From positions 1 to 64,000 of the IMG/VR virus record IMGVR_UViG_3300034062_008235: a stretch of DNA of 64,000 nt. One strand, 5' to 3'. Below, one piece after another: positions 9,252-17,393 of the stretch. The stretch comes from a virus. Numbering within the stretch: position 1 is the stretch's first letter; every line of letters starts with the position of its first letter. A model generated the notes under the pieces. It had not been told where the DNA came from and did no database searches. It saw only the letters and a list, made by a program, of their open reading frames with translations. The translations under genes and the position numbers were made by a program.

Positions 9252-9525
9252 TGATAATTTTTTTTATTTCTTCATATACAATTTTAACTTTTTTCATTCT
9301 AGAAGGAATAGACATGAATGACCACATCCATGAACCTTTACAAATTTTATATGCTTCTTCAATAAGCTTAGCTTGTATTTCTTGTTCTATGAGTATGTTT
9401 TGCTCCATCTGCATAGCAACCATCTGTGAGTCGATGAAGGCATTTTCCTTATCATTTTCATCTTCATCTTCATCCTCATCCTCGAACCCATCATCGCCAT
9501 AAGCAAAATCAAACCTGTTCTTCAT
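9244..9525 (-). CDS. Small acidic protein
   Basis: 93 residues with an extremely acidic patch (DDGFEDEDEDEDENDKEN, about residues 10-27), a helical middle (MEQNILIEQEIQAKLIEEA) and a basic end (SRMKKVKIVYEEIKK). It overlaps genes on both sides and so lies in the same minus-strand operon. The acidic N-terminus could mimic nucleic acid or bind basic partners; this is only a suggestion. Confidence 0.65.
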   Translation of the reverse strand: MKNRFDFAYGDDGFEDEDEDEDENDKENAFIDSQMVAMQMEQNILIEQEIQAKLIEEAYKICKGSWMWSFMSIPSRMKKVKIVYEEIKKIISE

Positions 9526-10102
9526 GGCGAACCTCCTGATTTAAAAGAGTTCTTATGCTTTTGGCATCTTCCCATATAGATTCTAATTTAATCTGATTTA
9601 AACTTTTATCTCTAGAGAATAAACCGATATTATTTACTAGCTTGTGCCTAACTTCTTCAAAATTATTTTTAATATCCCAAAATGTCGCATGACAGTACTT
9701 ATTTACTGCTATATCTTCAATTAAAAATTCTTCATTATCTGGTGTCTCAGAACGCATAATCATAAAATCACTATCAAAATTTTTATTAAATTTAAATTTT
9801 CGCATACAAAAAACATTAGAAGTTACAATTGCGTAAGACTTATCCCAGATGTCAATATCTATAAGCTGATTCGGATGGAAGCAATCATGAATATAAATTA
9901 CAGGAAAATTTAGTTTTCTAGCCCACCCAGCAAAATCAAAAGAAGGATTTCCAACAACAATAATAATTGGATTTATTTTTGGCAAATATTTAAAAAATGA
10001 GAACCAACATAAAAACGAAAAAATATCATGAGGTTTGTGCGGAGGGACAATAATTCCTAAATTAAATTTTGAATAATCGGTTTTTGGAAATAAAAGCATC
10101 AA
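9509..10102 (-). CDS. Unknown protein with Rossmann-like appearance
   Basis: 197 residues. Alternating hydrophobic strands (NPIIIVVGNPSFDFAGWARK, then FPVIYIHDCF, then SYAIVTSNVFCMRKF) suggest an alpha/beta fold, but no catalytic motif is recognised. Overlaps the next gene by 17 bases and the preceding small gene by four. Confident as a gene, not as a function. Confidence 0.7.
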   Translation of the reverse strand: MMLLFPKTDYSKFNLGIIVPPHKPHDIFSFLCWFSFFKYLPKINPIIIVVGNPSFDFAGWARKLNFPVIYIHDCFHPNQLIDIDIWDKSYAIVTSNVFCMRKFKFNKNFDSDFMIMRSETPDNEEFLIEDIAVNKYCHATFWDIKNNFEEVRHKLVNNIGLFSRDKSLNQIKLESIWEDAKSIRTLLNQEVRHEEQV

Positions 10103-10245
10103 ATCTTAAAGAGTTTTTTCATTTCTTTTTTTGCAGAAGCTGGTTGTGGATTTTGATAATTCATCCTCAATACAGTAAAAGAATTATGGCGTTTACCACC
10201 ATGACCGTTAGCCTCATCCATTTTAATGAATTCTTTAAAAGTCAT
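10099..10245 (-). CDS. 48-residue protein with capsid-targeting-like N-terminus
   Basis: A small gene beginning MTFKEFIKMDEANGHGGK and ending KKEMKKLFKI. Its start overlaps the stop of the upstream gene (ATGA) and an AGGTGG site precedes it. The N-terminus fits the recurring M-x-T-F-x-x-F/Y/W pattern of this window, with a possible protease site after Met-Asp-Glu (residue 11). The remainder is basic, as are several T4 internal proteins. Predicted to be packaged in the capsid; inference only. Confidence 0.65.
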   Translation of the reverse strand: MTFKEFIKMDEANGHGGKRHNSFTVLRMNYQNPQPASAKKEMKKLFKI

Positions 10246-10622
10246 GGGTTGCCACCTAAAGCAACATTTACTAACTGAGAAGCATTAGCTGGAGGATTTG
10301 TCTTAGTCAAATCTTGCATCGCTAATTGAAAATTTGGATCTTTGCGCAAAGTATCAATTGCATCTTTTGTCTTACCAGTTTGATATAACCTTAAAGCAGC
10401 TGAATTCTTTTGAGCAGCTGCATCAAGCTTCTTTCTAACAACAGGATTAATTTGCATTTGTTTACCTGCCTGATTAGGTGCTGATGACTGATTAGGTGCT
10501 GATGACTGATTACCAGCAGTAGGTGCCGCAGGAGCTGTAGGAGCTGTAGGAGCTGTACCAGTAGTTGGAGTGGTTCCTGTTTGTTCTTCTAGATTATTTA
10601 GAAATTTTTTAAATGATAACAT
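10242..10622 (-). CDS. Pro/Ala/Thr-rich protein with capsid-targeting-like N-terminus
   Basis: 126 residues starting MLSFKKFLNNLEEQTG at the ATG 10620-10622. An upstream extension of the frame is rejected because it would overlap the divergent gene and its ribosome site. A Thr/Ala/Pro and Ser/Asn/Gln repeat linker (TAPTAPTAPAAPTA; NQSSAPNQSSAPNQ) precedes a helical C-terminus. Possible cleavage after Leu-Glu-Glu (residue 13). AATAAATA ends five bases before the ATG and there is no ribosome site, pointing to a leaderless late transcript. It heads the minus-strand run through PrkA to 2920. Confidence 0.75.
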   Translation of the reverse strand: MLSFKKFLNNLEEQTGTTPTTGTAPTAPTAPAAPTAGNQSSAPNQSSAPNQAGKQMQINPVVRKKLDAAAQKNSAALRLYQTGKTKDAIDTLRKDPNFQLAMQDLTKTNPPANASQLVNVALGGNP

Positions 10623-10627
10623 GTCTA

Positions 10628-10635
10628 TATTTATT
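10628..10635 (-). promoter_or_regulatory. T4-late-like promoter box, leaderless position
   Basis: AATAAATA on the minus strand, seven of eight matches to the T4 late consensus TATAAATA. It ends exactly five bases before the ATG at 10622. In T4 the box ends at about -6, so the transcript would begin on the start codon. The same box and spacing recur at 45640-45647. Confidence 0.5.
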
Positions 10636-10650
10636 GAGGAGGACTCAAAA

Positions 10651-10779
10651 ATGAAAACATTTATCACATTGGTAGTAGCTTTTGTTTTAGGTTTTTTAGT
10701 TGGCGTAACTTCAACAATCATTGGACAATTTCATTACTGCCCATTTGTTAAAGCAAAACTCATCCATAAGCATGAATAA
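10651..10779 (+). CDS. 42-residue membrane protein
   Basis: Starts MKTFITLVVAFVLGFLVG and has one transmembrane helix (about residues 4-26), then a short tail with KAKLIHKHE. A strong GAGGAG ribosome site lies eight to ten bases before the ATG at 10651. Its last 20 bases overlap the converging HldE-like gene. Despite the MKTF start, the following residues are a membrane segment and there is no hydrophobic-x-Glu site, so it is not counted with the capsid-targeting set. Confidence 0.65.
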   Translation: MKTFITLVVAFVLGFLVGVTSTIIGQFHYCPFVKAKLIHKHE

Positions 10780-12130
10780 TTTTATTAATAATATTAGTTG
10801 TTGATAGACCTTCAACTAAAGGAATGAATTCAATTCTATCAACAACATTGGCTCCAGCAATGTTTTTGCCTCGCCAATCCTCACCTTTGACCAAAACATT
10901 CGGCTTAATTGCCTCAATTACACTTTGAGGAAACTCTTCTTCCAAAACAACAATAAAATCAACACATTCTATTGCTTTCAACATTTCAATCCTTTGACCC
11001 AAAGGAATTATTGGTCTTTTTTCACCCTTCAATTTAGCTATACTTTCATCTGAATTAATGCCAACGCATAGCTTGTCACCAAAAGATTTTGCCTGTTTTA
11101 AAGATGATATATGACCGAAATGTGTAAGATCCATGCAACCATTAGTCCAAACTAAATTAAAATCCCTATTCCTCAACACGGCTGGATTAGTAATCAATTT
11201 GTCTTTAACAAAAAAATCTGATGGATTCAAAGGTTTATTATAACGATTAGCAACATATTTTGTTCCAGCTTCAAATGCAATAGCTATTGCTTCTTGCAAA
11301 TCAATTCCTGCGCTTAAAGCCATAGCCAAAAATGCTATATAAGCATCTCCAGCACCAGTCAGGTTTTCCGGTTTTATAGATTTTTTATCAGGAATTACAT
11401 AATATATTTTTTCATTATGATCAATTGCGCTTACACCCTCTCCTGCATTTGTAATCACAACATTATCACATCCCAGCAAAGCTTGAAGCCATTTTAACTG
11501 ATCTTCAACTTTTTCTTTATTAACAAATCTTTTTGCCTCAACAGAATTTGGCTTAAATAAATAACATCCTTCCCAAATATTAAGATTTTTCTTAGGATCA
11601 ACAAGTGATTTACTTTGCTTTAAATAATTCTTATGCCAATTTGTAGAAAATAAACCTTTATCATAATCAGAAAATATGTTAATGTCTGAATCAGGAATTT
11701 TTATGTCACTTAGATATCTTGATATATCAAATAAACCAAAATTAGGCTGTTCAATGTCCCACCTAGTTAATGGATGAAAGTCCTTATAAAATCTTTTTTT
11801 TATTGGATTTTTAACATCTTTTGAAACAATAGAATACTTTGTATCAATGCCATTTAGTTCACATATGTCTTGCGTTTCTGGACTAATAAGCGAAATCAAG
11901 TTTGTCTTAATGTTAAAATTACGGAATTGCATAACAACATTTGCGGCACCACCACACAATACTTTATGCGGTTTGTCTGTAACAGAACAATGAATGGGAA
12001 TGGGAAACTCTGGACTAATACGATCAACTTCTACTTGGTAATACTCATCAATTAAAACATCTCCAATAATATTTATTGTAATGTTTGATTTGTTTAATTT
12101 GTCAAAAAAACTTGAAAAAAAATTGCCCAT
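10760..12130 (-). CDS. hldE: Bifunctional heptose 7-phosphate kinase / ADP-heptose synthase-like
   Basis: 456 residues in two domains. Residues 1-315 are a PfkB/RfaE1-type sugar kinase, with CGGAANVVMQF, FSDYDKGLF, VDPKKN and the catalytic NLTGAGDAYIAF. Residues 325-456 are a cytidylyltransferase-like domain with the HxGH motif in DLTHFGHISSLK, then VGINSDESIAKLKGEKRP, LVKGEDW and GLSTTNII (the ISTT-type motif). The HldE architecture is complete, so it should phosphorylate heptose 7-phosphate and later adenylylate heptose 1-phosphate to ADP-heptose. In bacteria this feeds lipopolysaccharide core synthesis. No GmhA or GmhB partner is in the window. Confidence 0.9.
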   Translation of the reverse strand: MGNFFSSFFDKLNKSNITINIIGDVLIDEYYQVEVDRISPEFPIPIHCSVTDKPHKVLCGGAANVVMQFRNFNIKTNLISLISPETQDICELNGIDTKYSIVSKDVKNPIKKRFYKDFHPLTRWDIEQPNFGLFDISRYLSDIKIPDSDINIFSDYDKGLFSTNWHKNYLKQSKSLVDPKKNLNIWEGCYLFKPNSVEAKRFVNKEKVEDQLKWLQALLGCDNVVITNAGEGVSAIDHNEKIYYVIPDKKSIKPENLTGAGDAYIAFLAMALSAGIDLQEAIAIAFEAGTKYVANRYNKPLNPSDFFVKDKLITNPAVLRNRDFNLVWTNGCMDLTHFGHISSLKQAKSFGDKLCVGINSDESIAKLKGEKRPIIPLGQRIEMLKAIECVDFIVVLEEEFPQSVIEAIKPNVLVKGEDWRGKNIAGANVVDRIEFIPLVEGLSTTNIINKIIHAYG

Positions 12131-12132
12131 GA

Positions 12133-12140
12133 AATAAATA
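12133..12140 (+). promoter_or_regulatory. T4-late-like promoter box with an 18-base leader
   Basis: AATAAATA lies in the 33-bp gap between hldE and the divergent gene at 12164. A start five to six bases downstream would give a leader of about 18 bases containing the AAGG ribosome site. It would drive the plus-strand cluster 12164-15908. Confidence 0.45.
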
Positions 12141-12163
12141 GAGTTATAACAGAAGGTAGAAAA

Positions 12164-13489
12164 ATGCTTAATTCATTAGACAAAAAAATATTTGACAAAA
12201 AATTTGTTGAATTTTTAGTTGAGAAAAATATCCATCCTTCACATTTGCTAAAACTAGCACATCAGATTAATTCTGAAACATTACTAAACGAAGAAGGAAT
12301 GACAGGTTTTTTGGGTGGTATTGGAGGAGGACTGACAGGTCTTTACCAAGGATTCAAAGCTGGTTGGGGTACAAAAGATATAAATGCAGCAGAAGACAGA
12401 TTAAAAGATCAATTAGATTTTGCATACAGAACATTTTCGAATAGTATTGAAAAAGCTACAGGAAACCCAGCAACAGCACGATTGGTTTTAGACAGACTGA
12501 GAACTGGCAGTGATGTTTTTACAGACGCTGCTATTGACAAACCAAGTCTTATATCAGGCAGATCACCAACATCACCATCTGGTGGCAGCGGCACCGATTG
12601 GCTAAATAATCTTTTAGGAGGAGGGGGAGGAGGTAGCAGTCCCAGAAGAAGAAGAACAAGAACAACTGCCCCAATAGATCCTCTTGACAGCGATACTCCA
12701 GTGGCAATAGCCGAACCACCATCAGCATCACCAGTTGCGCCATCACCATCACCAACTACACCATCACCATCACCATCACCATCACCATCACCATCACCAT
12801 CACCATCACCATCACCATCAATTGGTGGATTGACTCCAACGCCAACATCAACACCAACTACCACACCGACTCCTACGCCAACTGCTCCCCCAAAAATGGG
12901 ACCAGAGAAAGAAAAAACTTTAGAAAACCTTATCGAAAAAGATTTTTTAGAAAATTTCAACAATTTTGTTGAAAATATTTTTTATAAAATTGAAAATGAT
13001 GGAGATTTTGTTAAAAGAAAATTCCCATTTAAGACTTTAAGTGTCATAAAAAGACTTTATCAATATAAGTCACTTCCACTCAAAATGTCATATTTTGATC
13101 TTCACAGAAAAAACATGAGAATCATAGGTGCAAAAAACTGGAAAGAAATGATGAAGGAGATTATAAAAACATTTGAATCTAATAAATGTGATTTTGGCAA
13201 TGAAGAGTTTGTTAAAGATATTGGAACCATTTTTAATGACACTTACAATGCAGGTGGATATTATGAGAGGTTAATAACTGATTTAACTAGATATAATGAT
13301 AATTGGAAAAATTTAATAAAGGCTTTGAAAGAAATAGGAAAATATATTGATGATTTTTGCGAAAAAAATCCAAACAAATGTTCTGACAAAGGCGGAAAAT
13401 ATGGTGAAAAACTTTTAAATAATCTAGAAGAAAATAAAAACATCACTTTTGCAAATTGGTTATTAATTCAAGAAAATATACTATTTTAA
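12164..13489 (+). CDS. Large low-complexity protein with Ser-Pro repeats, probable virion protein
   Basis: 441 residues. A helical N-terminus (residues 1-42) leads to NSETLLNEEG, which holds a Leu-Asn-Glu protease-like site. A Gly-rich segment (GFLGGIGGGLTG) follows. The middle is low complexity: GGGGGS, RRRRTRT, then a run of Ser-Pro and Thr-Pro repeats (about 196-240). The C-terminal 200 residues are alpha-helical and charged. Its AAGG ribosome site is eight bases before the ATG. It leads the plus-strand cluster with the papain-like protease. Domain layout suggests an extended virion or internal protein. No family recognised. Confidence 0.75.
   Translation: MLNSLDKKIFDKKFVEFLVEKNIHPSHLLKLAHQINSETLLNEEGMTGFLGGIGGGLTGLYQGFKAGWGTKDINAAEDRLKDQLDFAYRTFSNSIEKATGNPATARLVLDRLRTGSDVFTDAAIDKPSLISGRSPTSPSGGSGTDWLNNLLGGGGGGSSPRRRRTRTTAPIDPLDSDTPVAIAEPPSASPVAPSPSPTTPSPSPSPSPSPSPSPSPSPSIGGLTPTPTSTPTTTPTPTPTAPPKMGPEKEKTLENLIEKDFLENFNNFVENIFYKIENDGDFVKRKFPFKTLSVIKRLYQYKSLPLKMSYFDLHRKNMRIIGAKNWKEMMKEIIKTFESNKCDFGNEEFVKDIGTIFNDTYNAGGYYERLITDLTRYNDNWKNLIKALKEIGKYIDDFCEKNPNKCSDKGGKYGEKLLNNLEENKNITFANWLLIQENILF
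12753..12820 (+). repeat. Hexanucleotide repeat encoding Ser-Pro
   Basis: Tandem ccatca units read as alternating Ser and Pro in the 12164 gene, followed by imperfect Thr-Pro repeats. Being in frame with a six-base unit, changes in copy number would alter linker length without a frameshift. Confidence 0.85.
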
Positions 13490-13516
13490 TAGTAAGTACA
13501 GTCACTTGGAGAAAAA

Positions 13517-14266
13517 ATGAAATTTTTGTTGCATATTTTTATTATTGCCATGTTTTCACTGTCATGTTTTGGTGCTGATTCATTAGTAGCAGTTGAGCCA
13601 CCACCAATTCCCCAATCACCTGTATACAGTATTACCAATAAAGTCGAAGGTTTAGAACTTCCTGAACCAATCACAGTCGATAGCAGTGAAGGATTTCTTG
13701 TTGTCCAAGCTAAATCTAAGGGACAAGTTAAATGGTTTGTTGTCGGCAACAACAAAGTTAAATATGTTGCTAATGACGCTGCAAACAGTCTTATAGTTTC
13801 TGTCCCTCAATCTGGAAGTGTTAATGTTTTTGCAATTGCTCTTGTAGATGGAAAATTAACAGATTTTGCAAGAACAGACATTACTGTAAAAGGCGTAAAG
13901 CCAGATCCTGTCAAACCAGATCCAACCGATCCTATTGATCCAGATGTAGTAATAGAAAAAGTTCCAGAAGGTTTGCATGTTACGTTTTTGACAGATTACA
14001 ATGAGTCAACACCAGATATTGCAGCTGTTTTAAACAGCAAAGAAATTAGAGACATTGTCCTAAAAACAAAAAGTTTTTACAAAGTTTATGATGTTAATAG
14101 CTTAGTAGTTAAACAAAAGAAGATGGACACACTGCTTAAAAAATTAAGCAGTAACAACCTTTTTGTTGTTCAAAAGACTGATGGAACTGTTCTTTACTAC
14201 AGTTCTATTCCAAAAACAGAAGTAGAAGTCGTTAAAATCCTAAATAAAATTACAAAAGGAGAATAA
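13517..14266 (+). CDS. Secreted protein with signal peptide
   Basis: 249 residues. The N-terminus MKFLLHIFIIAMFSLSCFGA is a typical signal peptide with a likely cut after Phe-Gly-Ala. A beta-rich domain (about 30-125, IVVSVPQSG-like strands, perhaps Ig-like) is followed by a Pro-Asp linker (KPDPVKPDPTDPIDP) and a thioredoxin-like-looking C-terminal domain (VTFLTDYNESTPDIAAVL onward). GGAG precedes the ATG. It sits directly before the papain-like protease, two bases from its start, so the two may act together outside the cytoplasm. Function unknown. Confidence 0.8.
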   Translation: MKFLLHIFIIAMFSLSCFGADSLVAVEPPPIPQSPVYSITNKVEGLELPEPITVDSSEGFLVVQAKSKGQVKWFVVGNNKVKYVANDAANSLIVSVPQSGSVNVFAIALVDGKLTDFARTDITVKGVKPDPVKPDPTDPIDPDVVIEKVPEGLHVTFLTDYNESTPDIAAVLNSKEIRDIVLKTKSFYKVYDVNSLVVKQKKMDTLLKKLSSNNLFVVQKTDGTVLYYSSIPKTEVEVVKILNKITKGE

Positions 14267-14267
14267 C

Positions 14268-15074
14268 ATGAGTTTTCCATCAATATATTTCGACGGCTAT
14301 TACCGTATCCTTTCCCATACCCCAAGCCCAGAAAACGATACTCCAAAATTTGGAGATTCATTCAGGAGCTTTGATGCTGCTGTTCTAAAAGAAATTGATA
14401 TGTCTTGGCAAGGGCATAAAATCTTAAACCAAAAATCAACTAACAGTTGTGTTGGTCATGCATCTACTGCTGGAATGGAGATTTTGCAAAAGCAACGTCA
14501 AAATGTTCAAAAAAGCTTTAATCCATTCTTTCACTATGCGTTAATTAATGGTGGACAAGATGGTGGGGCTTATATTTCAGATAGCCTTAACATGCTTAGA
14601 AAGTATGGAATCTGTGAAACAAGTGCGTTTCCACATGACCGTGTTTATTACAAGAGCAGTTTAACCAAAGCTGCTTATGATAATGCTGCTAGATTTAAGC
14701 TAGGATATGCTTATCAATGTAACACATTCGAAGAAGTTTGCCAAGCAATCAGCCTTGGTTTTGTTGTAAACATCGGCATCCTTGTTGGATCTAACTTTGC
14801 CAAAGTCGATTCAGAAGGCATTGCTCCACTTCCAAATGGTGGTGGTGGCGGACACTCAATGCTTGCCTGCGGAATAAAGCAACACAGCAAATATGGCTGG
14901 TTGGTAAAGCTCCAAAATAGTTGGGGTTCAAACTTTGGATTAGGTGGCTATTGCTATGTTAGAAAAGAACATTTTACAAGCCGAAGCAAGCTTGATTGTT
15001 TTGCGTTCCAAGGTGTTGTAGAAGATCATCTAGATCAAGATAAGACAGACGATGTACCTGTTGTTAAAGTATAA
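14268..15074 (+). CDS. Papain-like (C1) cysteine peptidase
   Basis: 268 residues with a complete papain-type active site. The oxyanion glutamine is Gln55, the nucleophile Cys61 in STNSCVGHAS (six residues apart, as in papain), the histidine is His196 in GGGGHSMLACG, and the asparagine is Asn217 in LQNSWGSNFG. There is no propeptide of usual length and no signal peptide. An AGGAG site precedes the ATG. The upstream and downstream neighbours carry signal peptides or helices. Possible roles are host-protein cleavage or lysis. C1 peptidases are uncommon in phages. Confidence 0.88.
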   Translation: MSFPSIYFDGYYRILSHTPSPENDTPKFGDSFRSFDAAVLKEIDMSWQGHKILNQKSTNSCVGHASTAGMEILQKQRQNVQKSFNPFFHYALINGGQDGGAYISDSLNMLRKYGICETSAFPHDRVYYKSSLTKAAYDNAARFKLGYAYQCNTFEEVCQAISLGFVVNIGILVGSNFAKVDSEGIAPLPNGGGGGHSMLACGIKQHSKYGWLVKLQNSWGSNFGLGGYCYVRKEHFTSRSKLDCFAFQGVVEDHLDQDKTDDVPVVKV

Positions 15075-15084
15075 GGAGCTTGAA

Positions 15085-15561
15085 ATGAGCGAACCAGAAA
15101 CAAGATATTCGTTGGCTGATGTTGAGGTAATGAAAGAAAATGCCCTTAATATGGGGGCATCCACTGAATTTATTGCCGATTGTTTAAACAAGTATGGTCC
15201 TGAAGTCCTTAGCACTGTCACAGAAGGATTAAGGAATGGATTTTCGTTTGCATTCATTCTTGAAAGTTTCAGATTGTTTGGTCCATTTGTTTTAGACTTC
15301 TTTATTTCCTTGATGTCTAAGAATAAAATGCAAGCAAATCTAATGGAAATCGCAAATCAAGAAACGCTAGGAGCAGCTGCTTTTAGCAGAGAAGATATCA
15401 ATAATTTTGTTAAAGATGAAAATATTGACCTAATGAGTTCTAATCTCATTAAAGTTTTTATTGAAAAAATTCTTCCATATATTGGTAAGAAATATGGTCC
15501 TATTATCATCGAAGCAATTATTGATGCAATTACAAAAGCTGTCGATGAGGACAAATTGTGA
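15085..15561 (+). CDS. Helical protein of unknown function
   Basis: 158 residues, starting at the ATG 15085 preceded by AAGGAG. Mostly alpha-helical with two hydrophobic stretches (FSFAFILESFRLFGPFVLDF, about 55-75, and IGKKYGPIIIEAIIDAI near the end) that might be membrane-associated or an amphipathic bundle. It overlaps the next start codon by four bases. No family recognised. Confidence 0.7.
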   Translation: MSEPETRYSLADVEVMKENALNMGASTEFIADCLNKYGPEVLSTVTEGLRNGFSFAFILESFRLFGPFVLDFFISLMSKNKMQANLMEIANQETLGAAAFSREDINNFVKDENIDLMSSNLIKVFIEKILPYIGKKYGPIIIEAIIDAITKAVDEDKL

Positions 15562-15908
15562 GATATCTAACTCTTGCTTTACTGTTTGCATTTAGCAAAA
15601 TTTGCTTTGGTGAAGAATTACCAGTTATAAAATTTCCAAACAAAAAAGAAATCGAAAAAGCAAAAATTAAAGAATTAATTAAAGAACTTGATGTAAACAG
15701 TAAAGAAGAGCTATCAAAGGCAGACCAACAAAAAAAAGAACTAAAAGAAAATCTAAAAGAAGAAATAAAACCTCTTCCGTCAACCGCTTCCAATCCATCT
15801 TCCCTCAAATTGTATAACATGCCAACAACCAACAAGCCTATTTATACAACAAAGCCAATTTATTATAAAAAATCATCAATTAGATCGAAAGCATACTGTC
15901 CTACTTGA
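15558..15908 (+). CDS. Small secreted, charged protein (GTG start)
   Basis: 116 residues beginning at a GTG that overlaps the upstream stop. The N-terminus MRYLTLALLFAFSKICFG is a signal peptide. A lysine/glutamate-rich helix follows (about 27-75), then a Thr/Tyr/Lys-rich tail ending near Cys114. The mature protein would be a short periplasmic or envelope peptide. Its stop codon lies inside a terminator hairpin. Function unknown. Confidence 0.7.
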   Translation: MRYLTLALLFAFSKICFGEELPVIKFPNKKEIEKAKIKELIKELDVNSKEELSKADQQKKELKENLKEEIKPLPSTASNPSSLKLYNMPTTNKPIYTTKPIYYKKSSIRSKAYCPT

Positions 15909-15939
15909 CCAAAGTAGGACAGAAGCCTTCGGTCGAAGG
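15896..15939. terminator. Double hairpin between converging genes
   Basis: Two adjacent perfect inverted repeats. The first pairs CTGTCCTACTT (15896-15906) with AAGTAGGACAG (15912-15922), an 11-bp stem. The second pairs CCTTC (15926-15930) with GAAGG (15935-15939). Located between the plus-strand cluster and the minus-strand gene at 15943, they probably end transcription in both directions. There is no long U-tract. The upstream stop codon sits in the first loop. Confidence 0.6.
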
Positions 15940-15942
15940 TAA

Positions 15943-16371
15943 TTATTCTGAAATTACTGAATCAATAACAGAAGTTTTGGTCACAATCATTCTTCCTCGA
16001 ATTCTTTCTGCATAAGACTTGCAGAAAGCTTTCATTTTAACAATCACATTATCATTTTTATCATTTTCTTTAGAAGAAAACTTTGGTTCTTTTAACCTAA
16101 TACTTTTGTTATCACTAATTTCAAAAAAAACAATATTAATATTATCCAAAAATTGATTATCAATTATTTGTACACTTGGATTAGAGGAAACAATCCAATT
16201 AATACTTTCAAGATATAATGTTTTGTTGGCAAGTTGTTTTGCAAGCTCTACTTCATCAATCTTTGGACCAGATGTTGGCGGCGTTTTAGCTGTTACTAAA
16301 ATCATAATACCTAAAAGCGTCAACGAATGAAAACTCAAAAATAAATATCTCCAAAATCCGTGACAATTCAT
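15943..16371 (-). CDS. Membrane-anchored protein of unknown function
   Basis: 142 residues. The ATG at 16371 follows a GGAGGTG ribosome site; the frame extends four codons further but that would place the start before the site. One N-terminal hydrophobic segment (WRYLFLSFHSLTLLGIMILV) is probably a signal anchor, followed by a soluble domain. A small TCCACT/AGTGGA hairpin lies between it and thyX upstream. Function unknown. Confidence 0.7.
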   Translation of the reverse strand: MNCHGFWRYLFLSFHSLTLLGIMILVTAKTPPTSGPKIDEVELAKQLANKTLYLESINWIVSSNPSVQIIDNQFLDNINIVFFEISDNKSIRLKEPKFSSKENDKNDNVIVKMKAFCKSYAERIRGRMIVTKTSVIDSVISE

Positions 16372-16399
16372 AAGCACCTCCACTTTAAATTAGTGGAAG

Positions 16400-17269
16400 T
16401 TATGCATAAAAGTCATTAATCTTCTGTTGCCACTCAGTTTGTTCCCGTTTATTATCAGAGCAAATATCCGATAATTTAGATTGTTCAACATTGTCTTTTA
16501 AAGATTGAGACAGAGATTCTACTTCCAATCGTGTTAACTTCATAGCTCCACGCATTGGATGATAATCATTCCAAGCTTCAATCGTATATGGGATCAAAGG
16601 CGTAATAAGCTTGAGAATAGCATCAGCATACACCCTAATTTCCTTCTGAGCGTGTGCATCTGCCCGAAGAGACAAAAGATGCAACAAATTATGTAAGTTT
16701 TGTTTCCAGTACCATTCTGTATAAAGATTAAGCGGCAAAACCATTCTGGCTTGTTCTCTTGAAACACCAGCATCTAACATTTGCAAATAAACAGAATATG
16801 CATCTTTGCAGCTTAAATCAATTTTATCAACAAATTCTTGAGATGTTTCCTTGTCCAAAATCTCTTCACCACCTTGCTTATTAGTTTTTGATTGTTTGCG
16901 TAAATCTTCAACATCAGGAATATAAAATTCATCCTTCATGACAGAATATCTTCCTGAAATTTCATTGAGCGACACAGTTCTGTGCCTTATCATTTGTCTA
17001 GCAATGAAGATAGGCATTTTCATGTGTAGCTTAAAATCAATTCCCTCGAATGGAGAAGTGTGATTGTGTCTTAGAAGATAACGTATTAATCCTTTATCTT
17101 CATTTACAGATTTTGTTCCATCTCCATAACTAACCCTTGCCATCTGAGCAATTGCATAATCACATGTTTGTCCATCAGGAACAATTCTTGGCATGACATC
17201 AATTAATTTTACAAAACCTTTATCAAGGCATTGAACTTCTTTAATAGGAACTAAATCAAGTGCGTCCAT
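16400..17269 (-). CDS. thyX: FAD-dependent thymidylate synthase
   Basis: 289 residues. The ThyX signature RHRTVSLNEISGRYS (95-109) is complete, with MARVSYGD before it and ARMVLPLNLYTEWYWKQNLHN after it, the latter matching the family's C-terminal nucleotide-binding region. It converts dUMP to dTMP using methylenetetrahydrofolate and reduced FAD. GAGGGTGA precedes the ATG. Together with class II ribonucleotide reductase, dCMP deaminase and dNMP kinase elsewhere in the window it makes a near-complete deoxynucleotide supply route. Confidence 0.95.
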   Translation of the reverse strand: MDALDLVPIKEVQCLDKGFVKLIDVMPRIVPDGQTCDYAIAQMARVSYGDGTKSVNEDKGLIRYLLRHNHTSPFEGIDFKLHMKMPIFIARQMIRHRTVSLNEISGRYSVMKDEFYIPDVEDLRKQSKTNKQGGEEILDKETSQEFVDKIDLSCKDAYSVYLQMLDAGVSREQARMVLPLNLYTEWYWKQNLHNLLHLLSLRADAHAQKEIRVYADAILKLITPLIPYTIEAWNDYHPMRGAMKLTRLEVESLSQSLKDNVEQSKLSDICSDNKREQTEWQQKINDFYA

Positions 17270-17319
17270 TGTATCACCCTCTAAGATTTTATTATTATAA
17301 TGTAGAAGATAATAAATGC

Positions 17320-17355
17320 AAATAAAAAAGCGGAGGTTTTTAGGAAACCCCCGCC
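17320..17355 (-). terminator. Rho-independent-like terminator upstream of thyX
   Basis: On the minus strand GCGGGGGTTT pairs with AAACCTCCGC across a short loop (hairpin 17330-17354), with one mismatch, followed by six Ts. It would end transcripts coming from the 17465-18833 genes or from the TATAAATA box at 17394-17401. The same stretch can be read as part of a 29-codon frame (17281-17370, start MSGFSGGG, then a membrane-like segment), so it may not be purely non-coding. Confidence 0.55.
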
Positions 17356-17393
17356 AGAAAAACCTGACATATGTCTATTAAAATTTTTTTACT

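Noticed and set aside
10651-10779. Inclusion of the MKTF-starting 42-residue protein in the capsid-targeting set
   Set aside because: MKTF is followed at once by a membrane helix and there is no cleavage-type Glu.
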